Made by a program: the position numbers and the translations under genes. From a virus: a DNA stretch of 20,940 nucleotides. The DNA is taken from positions 1 to 20,940 of the IMG/VR virus record IMGVR_UViG_3300045781_000164. One strand, 5' to 3'. The notes below the pieces were generated by a model. The model saw only the letters and a program-made list of their open reading frames with translations, ran no database searches and was not told where the DNA came from. Numbering within the stretch: position 1 is the stretch's first letter; each line of letters begins with the position of its first letter. This document shows positions 1 to 7,577 of the stretch, one piece after another.

Positions 1-156
1 CGCCATCGCGCCCCCGAGCGCCTGAGCGACTTCGCCCACCGAGAGGGGCTTGGTGCGGGTCCTGAGGAAGGTCGCGAGGCGAACCTCGTAATCCGCAGGG
101 GCGTCCACCGTCACGCCGTCCGTCCCGAGGTCCGAGTAAATGTAAAGATAAGCCAC
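1..156 (-). CDS. Phage protein of unknown function, 5' part only
   Basis: The gene begins with GTG at 156 and runs off the left edge, leaving 52 codons in view (begins MAYLYIYSDLGTDG). The start is chosen because a perfect AAGGAGG lies at 162-168, 5 nt upstream. The ATG that abuts this site is followed at once by a stop in its own frame and cannot be used. The visible part is rich in acidic and beta-forming residues and I recognise no domain. It follows the gene ending at 221 by 64 bp, and that gap and junction hold one copy of the repeated 14-bp palindrome. It is probably the next gene of the packaging and head operon. Confidence 0.6.
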   Translation of the reverse strand, partial: MAYLYIYSDLGTDGVTVDAPADYEVRLATFLRTRTKPLSVGEVAQALGGAMA

Positions 157-220
157 TACATCCTCCTTGATGTTGGTGACAAGGAGAATGTAACAAATGA
201 GGACGATGCAGTCCAGGAGT

Positions 221-754
221 TTATGCACTTAGCTGCACCGTTCCGCTTGCGTCGTCCGACAAGTAGAGGCCCATTAAGTTGGCTCGGCTCAGCAACTTCT
301 TGGCCTCTTCGTTCCACTTCTGCTCTTCGAGCCGCCATACCGGCCCCTGCCCGTCCACGTCCGGCCGGCTGTCCTTGATGTCCTCGATCAGCAGCATCGA
401 CACGAGCACGGCCTGGCTGCGCGGATCGGCGTAGAGGCCCTTGTCCACGAGCATGAGCACGAACATGGCGCTGACATAGAGCGCGTGGCGCGGATCGTCG
501 GCGCTGAGGTCGCGCAACAGCGTCTGCGCCACGTCCTCGACCCGGCGCGCGACGCGCGCGACGCCGACTTCATCGAGCTTCGTGAACGGGATTATGGCCG
601 CGTTGCCCAGGTGCTTCACGACGTCGGCGCGGAGCTCGAAGCCGCGCGCCTGGACCTGCTCCATGATCGTCAGCAGCATGTGCGCGGGCGTGGCGAGCTC
701 GACGACCTGAATGTCGCGGAGCTTGAGGTTGGCGCGGGCTGTGGCGGTCGTCAT
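221..754 (-). CDS. Phage hypothetical protein, 177 aa
   Basis: The start is the ATG at 754 (MTTATARANLKLRD), which overlaps the stop of the upstream gene as ATGA. The open frame extends further upstream, but there it is only a shadow of the neighbouring gene. The product looks mostly helical, with a hydrophobic helix pair around residues 90-125 and no clear signal peptide or DNA-binding motif. No family is recognised. It lies two genes downstream of the terminase, where phages often place portal or head accessory genes, but nothing in the sequence shows that role. The last codons overlap a copy of the 14-bp palindrome. Confidence 0.7.
   Translation of the reverse strand: MTTATARANLKLRDIQVVELATPAHMLLTIMEQVQARGFELRADVVKHLGNAAIIPFTKLDEVGVARVARRVEDVAQTLLRDLSADDPRHALYVSAMFVLMLVDKGLYADPRSQAVLVSMLLIEDIKDSRPDVDGQGPVWRLEEQKWNEEAKKLLSRANLMGLYLSDDASGTVQLSA
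224..237 (-). promoter_or_regulatory. 14-bp palindrome, operator-like site 1
   Basis: Minus-strand sequence TGCAGCTAAGTGCA. It overlaps the last codons of the gene ending at 221 and lies 68 bp before the GTG start at 156. It belongs to the repeated family with consensus TGCAGYTANCTKCA. Confidence 0.65.
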
Positions 755-1089
755 GGCTGTGATCTCGTCTTTCTGCGTTGAGGCCAGCGTTTCATCTGGC
801 CGACGATCTGGGCGCCGTAGTCGGGCGGCGGGTCGCCTTGGCTTGCGCGGGGGGTCTCCTTGTAGCTGCTGTCCTGCAGGCCCGAGGTCGTCGCGTAGTC
901 CTGATCGTGCTCGATCGCGGAGCCGCCGAGGTCCTGGGCCAGCTGGTCGATCCCGTCCACGTAGCCTTGGACCTGGACCTCCCAATCGAGACGGCTCGCG
1001 GTCGCGCCGCGTCGCGTCAACTCGTGGACGAACTGCTCGGCGTTGGCGTCCGACCAGAACCGGAAGCGCGAGACGGGACCGTCACTCAT
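751..1089 (-). CDS. Small phage hypothetical protein, 112 aa
   Basis: The ATG at 1089 lies inside the last codons of the terminase gene, an 8-bp overlap (ATGAGTGA), which indicates translational coupling. The first 45 residues (MSDGPVSRFRFWSDANAEQF and onward) suggest a strand-helix-strand unit. The rest is polar, with a basic C-terminus. I recognise no family. An upstream in-frame ATG at 1128 would lie further within the terminase gene and is less likely. Its position directly after TerL fits a small packaging or head-joining accessory protein, but that is inference. Confidence 0.65.
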   Translation of the reverse strand: MSDGPVSRFRFWSDANAEQFVHELTRRGATASRLDWEVQVQGYVDGIDQLAQDLGGSAIEHDQDYATTSGLQDSSYKETPRASQGDPPPDYGAQIVGQMKRWPQRRKTRSQP

Positions 1090-2998
1090 CGTGGACCTCC
1101 GCGACCGGCGCGACGCCGCGCGCCTCACGGACCGCGTCCATGTAGCGCTTCGGCGGCTGCTTCTCCTTGGCGGTCACCGAGTGCTTGGACGTGATCTTGT
1201 TCAGGCTCTCGGGGATGCGGCTCGTCGGAATGTTGTGCCGCAGCCACAACTCGCGGCGCATGGTGAGGCCGATCGCGACGCCGGCCAGCGCGTCCGAGAC
1301 GTCCTTCGAGCCCTGAGGCTTGTGGTCGATCTTGCGCTTCTTGGCGTCGAACTCCAGCGTGCAGAGCTCGAACTGGACCTTCTTGTGCGCCGGGGCCTTG
1401 ATGCGCCGGTCGTAGAGCGCCTGCTTCGTCAGGTCGTAGGCCGCCGTGTCCGTGTCCATCGACTGGTAGCCGACGATGAAGCCCTGCTGTGCAAGTATCT
1501 GCATACTGTCGGTGGACTGGAAGCTGTCGAAAGAGACCCACTTGATCGGGACCATCAGCTTGTCGCGCATCACGTAGAGCAGCCGGCGGATATTCTCGAA
1601 CTCGATCTCCCCGCCTTTCGGCGGCCTGATCTCCAGGATCATGTCGTATTGGATGATCGGCAGCGTCTCCTGGAAGTCGCCCCGGTTCATGTGCTTGAAG
1701 CCGGGGATATGGCCGACGCAGACGCCGGCGCTGTCCTTGGAGATCGACAAGTCCACATGGGCGAAGCGCGGCTCGCCGGGGTTCTGAATGCGCTTGGGGA
1801 ACAGCTGCAGCTTCGTGTGCTCGAAGTCGCACTCCTCGCGCGAGGCGATCGACGGCGCGACGCCGAAGCACTCGGCGACCGCGTCGGTGTTCAGGATGAA
1901 CGGGTGCAGCGCCTGGGTCGAGTAGCCGGCGATGTCTCGGATCGACTTGACGAGGTCGTTGTTGAACTGGTGCTCGTATTCGACGGGCACCGCCACCACG
2001 AGGCGCTCGTCCCGTTCCGCGACGATCTCGTCTTCGCGCAGGATGCGGGGCTTGCGGGTCTCGTCGCCAACGAAAACGCGGAACTTGTCGCCGCAGAAGC
2101 GGTCCGGGTCGATGTCCCAGAGCCGCTTGTCGTAGACGAATATGCGGTGGTTCGCGCCAGCTTCCTCCACCTTGCGGTCGGTCAGGCCGCCCGGATAGTT
2201 CTTCGACGACACGAGGCAGAGCATGCCGGGGAGCTCGCCCAACTGCATGAAGCGGCTTTCGCGGCGGCGGGCGATGGCGTTGTAGTTCTGGACCGCCTGA
2301 TCGTAGACCGAGCCGTCGCGGCTCGCCTTCGACTTCTCGACGACGGCCATGAAGTCCACTTCGTCGATGATGCCGCCGATGACGTTCTGGCCGATCGCGC
2401 CCGTCTCCTGGCCTGACACCGGCTTGACGATGATGCGCCTCGGGAACTTCATCTGCGACAGCGTGCCTTCCTCGAACCGGAAGTGGCGCTTGAAATAGGG
2501 GGCGCTGGAGATCATGGCCCGGAAGCGCTCGTAGTCCACCGACTTCGCGAGGTTGGCGTTCAGCGACTGGAAGACGATGACGATCTCGGACGCCGGGTCG
2601 AGATTGAACTCTTCGTGCGGGTTCCTGAGGCAGGACATCAGGTACAGCTGGTAGGCTTGGCAGTACAGGGCGATCGTGGTCTTGGCGACCCCGATGCCCC
2701 CGGTCAGAACGCTCTCGACGTACTTGCCCGAGTTCATCTCTTCGAGCTCCCGCATGACGTGCGGCCAGAGAACCTTGGGCGCGTTCATGTAGGACGGGTC
2801 CTCGACGAACTTCCGCACCCCGACGACGGGGAAGCGGTATTTCGTCAACTCGTGTAGAGGGTCCTTCGACCGCGACAGGCGCGCGAGCCATTCGATCACG
2901 GCGTCGAGGTCCTCGGGGAAATCGTTGGCGATCTCCGCGAGAAACTCCTGGGCGAGCTCGACGAAGTCGGGCTCAGGCTTCCTGGTCGGCCGGCTCAT
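1082..2998 (-). CDS. terL: Phage terminase large subunit
   Basis: The 638-residue product is the packaging ATPase and nuclease that loads DNA into the prohead. The N-terminal ATPase shows a degenerate Walker A at about residues 99-108 (GGIGVAKTT) and a Walker B at 209-216 (GIIDEVDF). The C-terminal RNase H-like nuclease has its acidic residues in the expected order: VDLS with D416, VSFDSF with D491 and KDVSDAL with D569. Length is normal for a two-domain TerL. The start overlaps the upstream gene by 26 bp, and the stop overlaps the downstream start, so it sits in the middle of a coupled operon. The replacement of the usual GxGKS/T core by GVAKTT is seen in some phage terminases. I am confident of the family, not of the packaging type. 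Confidence 0.95.
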   Translation of the reverse strand: MSRPTRKPEPDFVELAQEFLAEIANDFPEDLDAVIEWLARLSRSKDPLHELTKYRFPVVGVRKFVEDPSYMNAPKVLWPHVMRELEEMNSGKYVESVLTGGIGVAKTTIALYCQAYQLYLMSCLRNPHEEFNLDPASEIVIVFQSLNANLAKSVDYERFRAMISSAPYFKRHFRFEEGTLSQMKFPRRIIVKPVSGQETGAIGQNVIGGIIDEVDFMAVVEKSKASRDGSVYDQAVQNYNAIARRRESRFMQLGELPGMLCLVSSKNYPGGLTDRKVEEAGANHRIFVYDKRLWDIDPDRFCGDKFRVFVGDETRKPRILREDEIVAERDERLVVAVPVEYEHQFNNDLVKSIRDIAGYSTQALHPFILNTDAVAECFGVAPSIASREECDFEHTKLQLFPKRIQNPGEPRFAHVDLSISKDSAGVCVGHIPGFKHMNRGDFQETLPIIQYDMILEIRPPKGGEIEFENIRRLLYVMRDKLMVPIKWVSFDSFQSTDSMQILAQQGFIVGYQSMDTDTAAYDLTKQALYDRRIKAPAHKKVQFELCTLEFDAKKRKIDHKPQGSKDVSDALAGVAIGLTMRRELWLRHNIPTSRIPESLNKITSKHSVTAKEKQPPKRYMDAVREARGVAPVAEVHDE

Positions 2999-3602
2999 GC
3001 TCGATTACCTTGGTGCGTTCCTCGATCATCTTCATCATGCGCGCCGCGAGCATCGACATGCGCTCGTGGGTGCTCGCCACCTTCGAGAAGGCGACGTCGC
3101 TCTCGTTGCCGAGACCAATGTGCTCGATCACCTTCGGCGTCAGGCCGAGCAGGTCCATCCGGTGCTTGTGGACGTTCAGGATCGTCTGCATGATGCTCTG
3201 CTTGCGGGTCGCGTCCTCCAGGTTCTGGGTCAGCGACCAAAGCTCGCTCTCGACGAGGTCGAGCCGGGTCAGGCCCTCGCCGCGCGCGCGACTGTAATCC
3301 TGGGTGGACCCCATGAGCTCCCACCGCGCCTGGACGCGGCTCATGTAGCGGTCCATCTGGCGGGGATCATCGACCTCCAGGAGCAGCATCAGCTGCCGCT
3401 TCTGGCGGATGCCCTTGATCATCAGGAGTTCGACGCGCGCCACCTGCTGTTCGTCACGCAACGTCGGGTCGCGCTCGTCGTAGGTCGGCTCCGGGGGCAC
3501 GATCACCCGTTCGGGCATCGTGTCGCGGACTTCCGGCCGCTCCCCCTTCTTCAACTTGGCGGTGTAGACGACCTGTCGCTTCTTGATCTTGATCGGGGCC
3601 AC
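2973..3602 (-). CDS. Putative terminase small subunit (DNA-recognition protein)
   Basis: The 209-residue product ends inside the start of terL, the usual place for the small subunit. Residues 50-105 look like a helix-turn-helix region (from about VARVELLMIKGIRQKRQ to DRYMSRVQARWEL). A long helical stretch at 110-200 could support oligomerisation. TerS proteins bind the packaging site and regulate TerL. That role is inferred here from position, size and helical make-up rather than from a diagnostic motif. The N-terminus is basic (MAPIKIKKRQVVY). It follows the ParB-like gene by only 3 bp. Confidence 0.6.
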   Translation of the reverse strand: MAPIKIKKRQVVYTAKLKKGERPEVRDTMPERVIVPPEPTYDERDPTLRDEQQVARVELLMIKGIRQKRQLMLLLEVDDPRQMDRYMSRVQARWELMGSTQDYSRARGEGLTRLDLVESELWSLTQNLEDATRKQSIMQTILNVHKHRMDLLGLTPKVIEHIGLGNESDVAFSKVASTHERMSMLAARMMKMIEERTKVIEHEPADQEA

Positions 3603-3605
3603 GGC

Positions 3606-4475
3606 TTAGCTCTGTTTGTCGGCAGCTTGCTTCTTCGCCTCCTTGTGGGCGGCGTCGTTCGCGAGCTTGTCGTAAATCTTGGCGTGAGCCGCCTTGGCGA
3701 TCGACATCTGCTGGTCTTTGGGCAGGCTGTTGAACGTCTGGCAGATCACGGCGAGTGCGACATTGCGGAGTTTCGCCCCCGCGATGCCCATCGCCGCCTT
3801 CATCGCCTGATCATAATCCGCAACTTCGTGTCCAATCAAGGCCGTAACGTCCTCGCCGGCATATTTCATGGCCTTCTTCATGGCCACCGTGTACGCCTGG
3901 TGCTCGTCGGGCAGCAGAAGCAGGTTCACGGCGATCGGCCGCTCCACTTCTTGTGCAGATAGCTTCACGCCGTCGCCCGGCTTGAAGTCGGGGACCTTGA
4001 GCAGGTCGAGGACGCTGGTCTGCTCGTCTTCGCCGATGCCGGTCATGTGCCGGATTTGCTGCGGCGTGTAATCCTTGTGGAGGTCCACCAATAGCCGGGC
4101 GAGCCGGATCGGGATATTCTGGCCGCGCAAGCCGTTCATGGCGAGGGTGCGGACCTTGGCCTCGGTCTCCGTGTACGGGACCACGACGACCGCGATGCGC
4201 TTCTTGCCGGCGATCTTCGAGCTCTTCCAGCGGTGCTCGCCGTCCACAATCTCGAACTTGCCGGGCTTTTCCGAGTGCGGGCGACAGAGGATCGGCTGTT
4301 GCATGCCGCCGTCCTTCACCGCCGCGACGATGCCCTCGAAGAGCTCCGCCTCCATCGAGTTCGGGTTGTAGGCGTTCGGCTCGATGTCGTCGATCTCGAC
4401 CATGCGAATGTCGATGTCGTCCGCGTCGGTCTGCTCGACCTCGGCCTTGGTCTGCTTCTTGATCACGAGTGCCAT
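3606..4475 (-). CDS. ParB/Spo0J-like protein with helix-turn-helix
   Basis: The 289-residue product starts 10 bp after the DruA-like gene, behind a good AAGGAG site. The ParB N-terminal domain spans about residues 22-115. It carries the family motif as VDGEHRW at 78-83 and a following NGLRGQNIPIRLARLL segment at 114-129. A helix-turn-helix follows at about 136-160 (YTPQQIRHMTGIG). The C-terminus is Lys/Ala-rich and helical. Members of this family act in partition (CTP-dependent DNA clamps), as nucleases, or alongside phage DNA modification genes. No ParA partner is visible, so plasmid-type partition cannot be claimed. Its position between a DruA-like gene and the terminase suggests a role on phage DNA. 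It contains one copy of the 14-bp palindrome and has another 32 bp before its start. Confidence 0.85.
   Translation of the reverse strand: MALVIKKQTKAEVEQTDADDIDIRMVEIDDIEPNAYNPNSMEAELFEGIVAAVKDGGMQQPILCRPHSEKPGKFEIVDGEHRWKSSKIAGKKRIAVVVVPYTETEAKVRTLAMNGLRGQNIPIRLARLLVDLHKDYTPQQIRHMTGIGEDEQTSVLDLLKVPDFKPGDGVKLSAQEVERPIAVNLLLLPDEHQAYTVAMKKAMKYAGEDVTALIGHEVADYDQAMKAAMGIAGAKLRNVALAVICQTFNSLPKDQQMSIAKAAHAKIYDKLANDAAHKEAKKQAADKQS
3954..3967 (-). promoter_or_regulatory. 14-bp palindrome, operator-like site 2 (intragenic)
   Basis: Minus-strand TGAAGCTATCTGCA, a full match to the consensus, within the ParB-like coding sequence. Confidence 0.55.
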
Positions 4476-4485
4476 TGTGCTCTCC

Positions 4486-5340
4486 TTAGTCCGCTACGTC
4501 GTCATGTGCAGGTAGCTGCACGTTTGTCATCCGCTTGGCCGCCAACATGTTCGAGAGGCGGTAGCGCTCGGGGTCGAAGGTGATGATCGGCGAGTTGCCC
4601 GTGCTCTCCAGACGCGCCTTGAGCCAGCGCTCCTTCCAGTAGGCGACCTGATCGCCGAGCTTGTACATGGCGGTCCCGCCGAGCGGCGAGCCGGTGCGCA
4701 TGTGCGCCAGCCCCTTCTTGCGGAGCTCCATCGCGTAGAAGCCCTTGCCTTCGTCATCGACCTCGACGAGCTCGATCCCGCGCGGATGCAGCCGGTTGTA
4801 CTGGCTCCCCTTCCCGTGCAGCGTCCTGATGATGAAGTACACGTACTGGAAGCTGAACCGGAGCTCGTAGAGCCGCATCACTTCCTGGGAGGTCGCGATC
4901 AGGGCGAGCAGCTTTCCGCCGACCATGCCGCCGAACTCGTAGATCGGCAGGCAGCGCCGCATCATGATGACCTGGTGCTGGCGCTTGAGCCGCATGTCGT
5001 CGTTCTTGTCCCACTCGAACAGCCGCATCATGGGCTTGGACGTGTTCGGCGGGTCCGAGAGCGCGATCACCCCGAGGAAGCCGCCCGAGGTCTTGTCGAG
5101 CACCACCAGCGGCGACGAGCGCCCTGCCCCGGCGAAGCTCGGTTGCTGCGGCTCCGACGACAGGACTACGCGCCAATAGTCGAACACGTCCGACAGCTGC
5201 CCGGTGCGGCATTCGTGGACCTCGGGCTCGATCTTGGTCAGGTCGATCGGCTTGAGAAACGAGAGCGCGAGCGGCTCGACGTCCGTCAGATCGCGCAGCC
5301 AATGGTTCTGGCGCTTCACCCGGTCCATCGGCGATTTCAC
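4486..5340 (-). CDS. DruA-like protein (DUF4338)
   Basis: The start is a GTG at 5340 that overlaps the upstream stop as GTGA; an ATG four codons later is the alternative. The 284-residue product matches the DUF4338/DruA pattern I know. It has an N-terminal segment with DVFDYWRVVLSSEP near residue 48, a strand GGFLGVIAL near 83, a tryptophan-containing region LFEWDKN, the block VGGKLLALIATSQEVMRLYE near 140-160, and GSQYNRLHPRGIEL near 180. DruA was named from Druantia anti-phage systems, and its chemistry is unsettled. Here it stands without other Druantia genes, in a phage operon between a GNAT and a ParB-like gene. That argues for a phage DNA-handling or modification role rather than host defence. 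Family assignment is from remembered motifs. Confidence 0.75.
   Translation of the reverse strand: MKSPMDRVKRQNHWLRDLTDVEPLALSFLKPIDLTKIEPEVHECRTGQLSDVFDYWRVVLSSEPQQPSFAGAGRSSPLVVLDKTSGGFLGVIALSDPPNTSKPMMRLFEWDKNDDMRLKRQHQVIMMRRCLPIYEFGGMVGGKLLALIATSQEVMRLYELRFSFQYVYFIIRTLHGKGSQYNRLHPRGIELVEVDDEGKGFYAMELRKKGLAHMRTGSPLGGTAMYKLGDQVAYWKERWLKARLESTGNSPIITFDPERYRLSNMLAAKRMTNVQLPAHDDVAD
4507..4520 (-). promoter_or_regulatory. 14-bp palindrome, operator-like site 3
   Basis: TGCAGCTACCTGCA on the minus strand, within the last codons of the DruA-like gene and 32 bp before the ParB-like start. Confidence 0.65.
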
Positions 5341-5777
5341 TTCGACACCCTCTTGATCAGCGTGAAGCCGGCGTCCCGCTCGTCGAGCGTCTGGTAGCCG
5401 AGGCCGGCGTAGAAGGAGCGCGCCTTCGTGTTCTTGCGGCGCACGGCGAGCCGGATATGGGTCGCCCCGGCGACGACGCTCTCCGCCTCGGCCCAAAGCA
5501 TCAGCGTCCGCCCCGTGCCCTTGGGGGCGTCGATCGGGTGCGCGCAGACGTAGTGGACGTTGAACTTGTTCGGCTCCAGGCTCTTGGCGACGAGGACCAT
5601 GCCGAGGACCACGCCGCGCCAGTCGGCGACGCCGAAGATGAACGCGGGATCATCGACCTTGGAGGCCAGCGTCTGCGGCTTGACGCGCTCGCTGAACGCG
5701 GCCTGATAGACCAGGACCGCGCCGGCAACGTCGTCCATTGTGCCTCTGCGGACGGCGATCGAAGAGGGTCCCGACAT
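5337..5777 (-). CDS. GNAT-family N-acetyltransferase
   Basis: The ATG at 5777 shares its A with the upstream stop (TAATG), so the two genes are coupled. The 146-residue product has GNAT hallmarks: an N-terminal MDDVAGAVLVYQAAF helix, a central strand and loop VHYVCAHPIDAPKGTGRTLM that carries the acetyl-CoA pyrophosphate-binding motif A, and a C-terminal KNTKARSFYAGLGYQ segment typical of motif B. GNATs transfer an acyl group from CoA to an amine. The substrate cannot be read from sequence. It lies between a DUF2156-like transferase and the DruA-like protein, so it may act in the same pathway. Confidence 0.85.
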   Translation of the reverse strand: MSGPSSIAVRRGTMDDVAGAVLVYQAAFSERVKPQTLASKVDDPAFIFGVADWRGVVLGMVLVAKSLEPNKFNVHYVCAHPIDAPKGTGRTLMLWAEAESVVAGATHIRLAVRRKNTKARSFYAGLGYQTLDERDAGFTLIKRVSK

Positions 5778-6628
5778 TACCGGCGCTCCACCGCGTAGAA
5801 GTCGATCGTGCCCGAGCATAGAAGCTGCTTGCGCGCCGCGAGCTCCTTGTGGTCGGCGGGGCCGTCATTGACGGTGAGCCCCAGGTGTTCGGCCAGCGTG
5901 ATCGAGCAGAGCAGGTTCGACCCCGCGAAGAGCCCGTGCGTCTTTTCCCGGTCCGATCGTTGTGTGAAGCTAACTGCAAACCTGCCCGATAGGCGAGACC
6001 CCATCTCGTAGGCGATCATCTCCCCGGTTTCGCGGTCGAAGACGGCGGCGCAGGCGGCTGTCGGCTCGATCTCCTTGACGAGGGTCCAGTTGTCGATCAG
6101 CCAGTCGATCAGCGTCTTCTCGGAGGGACGCCAGAGCCGGTCCTTGGCCTCCGCGTACCAGCGGCGCGTCAGGTCCTTGAGCGCCGGCTCGAAGTCCTTC
6201 GGGCTAATGACGAGCGCCTCGGCCGCCGTGCGCGCGCGGGAGACCTCGTAGCGGCGATTGCGCAGCCGACCGCCTGGGAGGGCGGCAAGGCGCGCGGGGT
6301 CCATCAGGTATTCGGTCTGGATTTTCGTGACCTTGAAGCGCCGGGCGCGCAGCGGCTCCACCATGTACTCGGGAACGAACAGGACCCGATAGCCCTGCGC
6401 CCACTCCACGATGGCGCGGTAGTATTCGGCCTGGCTCAGCGGCGGGATCAGCCGGGCGTCCTTGTCGCTGACGAAAGCGCGAAAGCCGGCGATCTCCGCC
6501 AGCTTCCATTTCCCGCTCATCAGGCGCGGCAGGACGTTCAGCGGCCCATAGAAGGACGACGGCGCGTCAACAGCGTCGAGGCTCTCCTGCAGGACCCCCA
6601 TGAGGTCCTTGTAGACGGCGAGGTCCAT
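5777..6628 (-). CDS. DUF2156/FemAB-like acyltransferase, copy 2
   Basis: The start ATG at 6628 overlaps the stop of the upstream paralogue as TGATG. The product has 283 residues. The central motif LPGGRLRNRRYEVSRAR near residue 117 resembles the basic loop of the phosphatidylglycerol lysyltransferase C-terminal domain (DUF2156). A tryptophan-rich helix pair follows (LTRRWYAEAKDRLW, then TLIDWLIDNWT). A C-terminal GNAT-like core has MIAYEMGSRLSGRFAVSFTQ and a final segment with LFAGSNLLCSITLAEHL. This superfamily moves aminoacyl groups, often from aminoacyl-tRNA. No membrane segments are present, so a soluble or DNA/protein substrate is as likely as a lipid. It is clearly related to the next gene upstream. 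Confidence 0.75.
   Translation of the reverse strand: MDLAVYKDLMGVLQESLDAVDAPSSFYGPLNVLPRLMSGKWKLAEIAGFRAFVSDKDARLIPPLSQAEYYRAIVEWAQGYRVLFVPEYMVEPLRARRFKVTKIQTEYLMDPARLAALPGGRLRNRRYEVSRARTAAEALVISPKDFEPALKDLTRRWYAEAKDRLWRPSEKTLIDWLIDNWTLVKEIEPTAACAAVFDRETGEMIAYEMGSRLSGRFAVSFTQRSDREKTHGLFAGSNLLCSITLAEHLGLTVNDGPADHKELAARKQLLCSGTIDFYAVERR
5965..5978 (-). promoter_or_regulatory. 14-bp palindrome, operator-like site 4 (intragenic)
   Basis: TGCAGTTAGCTTCA on the minus strand, full consensus match, inside the coding region of the second DUF2156-like gene. Confidence 0.55.
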
Positions 6629-7551
6629 CACGGCTCCAGGCGGAAGAAGGGTGTGAGGCTGGCGACGACCTTGCCCTTGTTGTGGCGCAGCGCCGTGGTG
6701 TCGGCGGTGCCGTCGTTCTCCCAGGGCTCGTCGTGGAAACGGGCGAGGTCCTGCCACAGCATCCAGTTGCAGCCCTGGATCGGGTGCTCGCGGTCGAAGC
6801 GCTCGGTGTAGGCGCTCCACACGCCCTCGCAGAGCTTGGAGGCCACCGTGAAGGCGATCAGCTTGGCGTCGGCGTTGACCCGCGCGCCATAACACAGGAG
6901 GTCCGGCGCGGCGGCGCGCAGCGCGGTCCAGTTCTGCAGGAGCCAGTCGATCGAGGTCTTGTCGTAGGTCCTGAATTTGGCCTCGGCGTTCTGGCGATAC
7001 CACGCCTTGTTGACGGCGAGATAGTCTTCGACGTGGTCGCCCTCGAAGCGGCCTACCGTCGTCGCGCGCCGGCACTGGTTGATCAGGTTGCGCTGGTTGC
7101 GCAGCCGGCCGCCGGGGAGCTCTCGCAGCGTCGCCGTGGCGATCACGAACTCCTTCTGCTGCGGCGTCACCTTGTAGTGCTTGCGCAGCGCGTTGGCCGC
7201 CCATTCCGGGACCAGTGCCAGCGTCGCCTTAGCCTCGACGAAGCCCATCAGGGTCCGCCAGTAGGCGGCGCGGTCGGCCAGCGGCAGGACGCGGATCGCG
7301 CCGTCCACGCTCGCGAAGATCAGGGCGTCGGCGCGCTCTTCGACGAGCAGCACCTTGCCGAGTACCAGCTTCGGCGCGAGGTTGGGGAGCGACCACCAGA
7401 AGCTGGCGGCCCCGCAATCCGCCAGGGACTGCAAGGCGCGGGATCGGTGCTGCAGGAAGATTTGGAGCGGACGGCGCCCATCGAAAGGACCACCCTCCCT
7501 GGGCGGGAGGGGCCGCTCCACTGCGGCGTCCGCGTGATTGTTTGACAGCAT
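6628..7551 (-). CDS. DUF2156/FemAB-like acyltransferase, copy 1
   Basis: This 307-residue product is a paralogue of the following gene. Shared features in the same order are LPGGRLRNQRNLINQCRR near 144-161, the AWYRQNAEAKFRTYDKTSID segment, the WLLQNWT helix, a core strand with LIAFTVASKLCEGVWSAY, and a C-terminal GTADTTALRHNKGKV block. The motif LRNQRNLIN is closer to the canonical DUF2156 loop than that of copy 2. The N-terminus has about 22 residues more than copy 2. The chosen ATG has only a GGGGGC-like ribosome site, so a GTG ten codons later remains possible. The tandem arrangement suggests either two substrates or a heterodimer. No transmembrane region is seen. Confidence 0.75.
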   Translation of the reverse strand: MLSNNHADAAVERPLPPREGGPFDGRRPLQIFLQHRSRALQSLADCGAASFWWSLPNLAPKLVLGKVLLVEERADALIFASVDGAIRVLPLADRAAYWRTLMGFVEAKATLALVPEWAANALRKHYKVTPQQKEFVIATATLRELPGGRLRNQRNLINQCRRATTVGRFEGDHVEDYLAVNKAWYRQNAEAKFRTYDKTSIDWLLQNWTALRAAAPDLLCYGARVNADAKLIAFTVASKLCEGVWSAYTERFDREHPIQGCNWMLWQDLARFHDEPWENDGTADTTALRHNKGKVVASLTPFFRLEP

Positions 7552-7577
7552 GGCAGCCCCCGCGCGTCAAGCGCCTT

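Noticed and set aside
1043-2416. 457-codon plus-strand open frame opposite the terminase
   Set aside because: It is antisense to terL, which has clear motifs. The Leu/Arg/Val/Asp-rich composition is typical of a GC-rich shadow frame.
1125-2891. 588-codon minus-strand frame overlapping terL in another phase
   Set aside because: Arg/Pro/Ala-rich shadow of terL with no motif and no ribosome site.
2925-3962. 345-codon plus-strand frame
   Set aside because: Antisense to the TerS candidate and ParB-like genes; composition of a shadow frame.
7490-7530. CCCTCCC/GGGAGGG hairpin near the start of the first DUF2156-like gene
   Set aside because: No T tract follows on either strand and it lies within the coding region; not called as a terminator.
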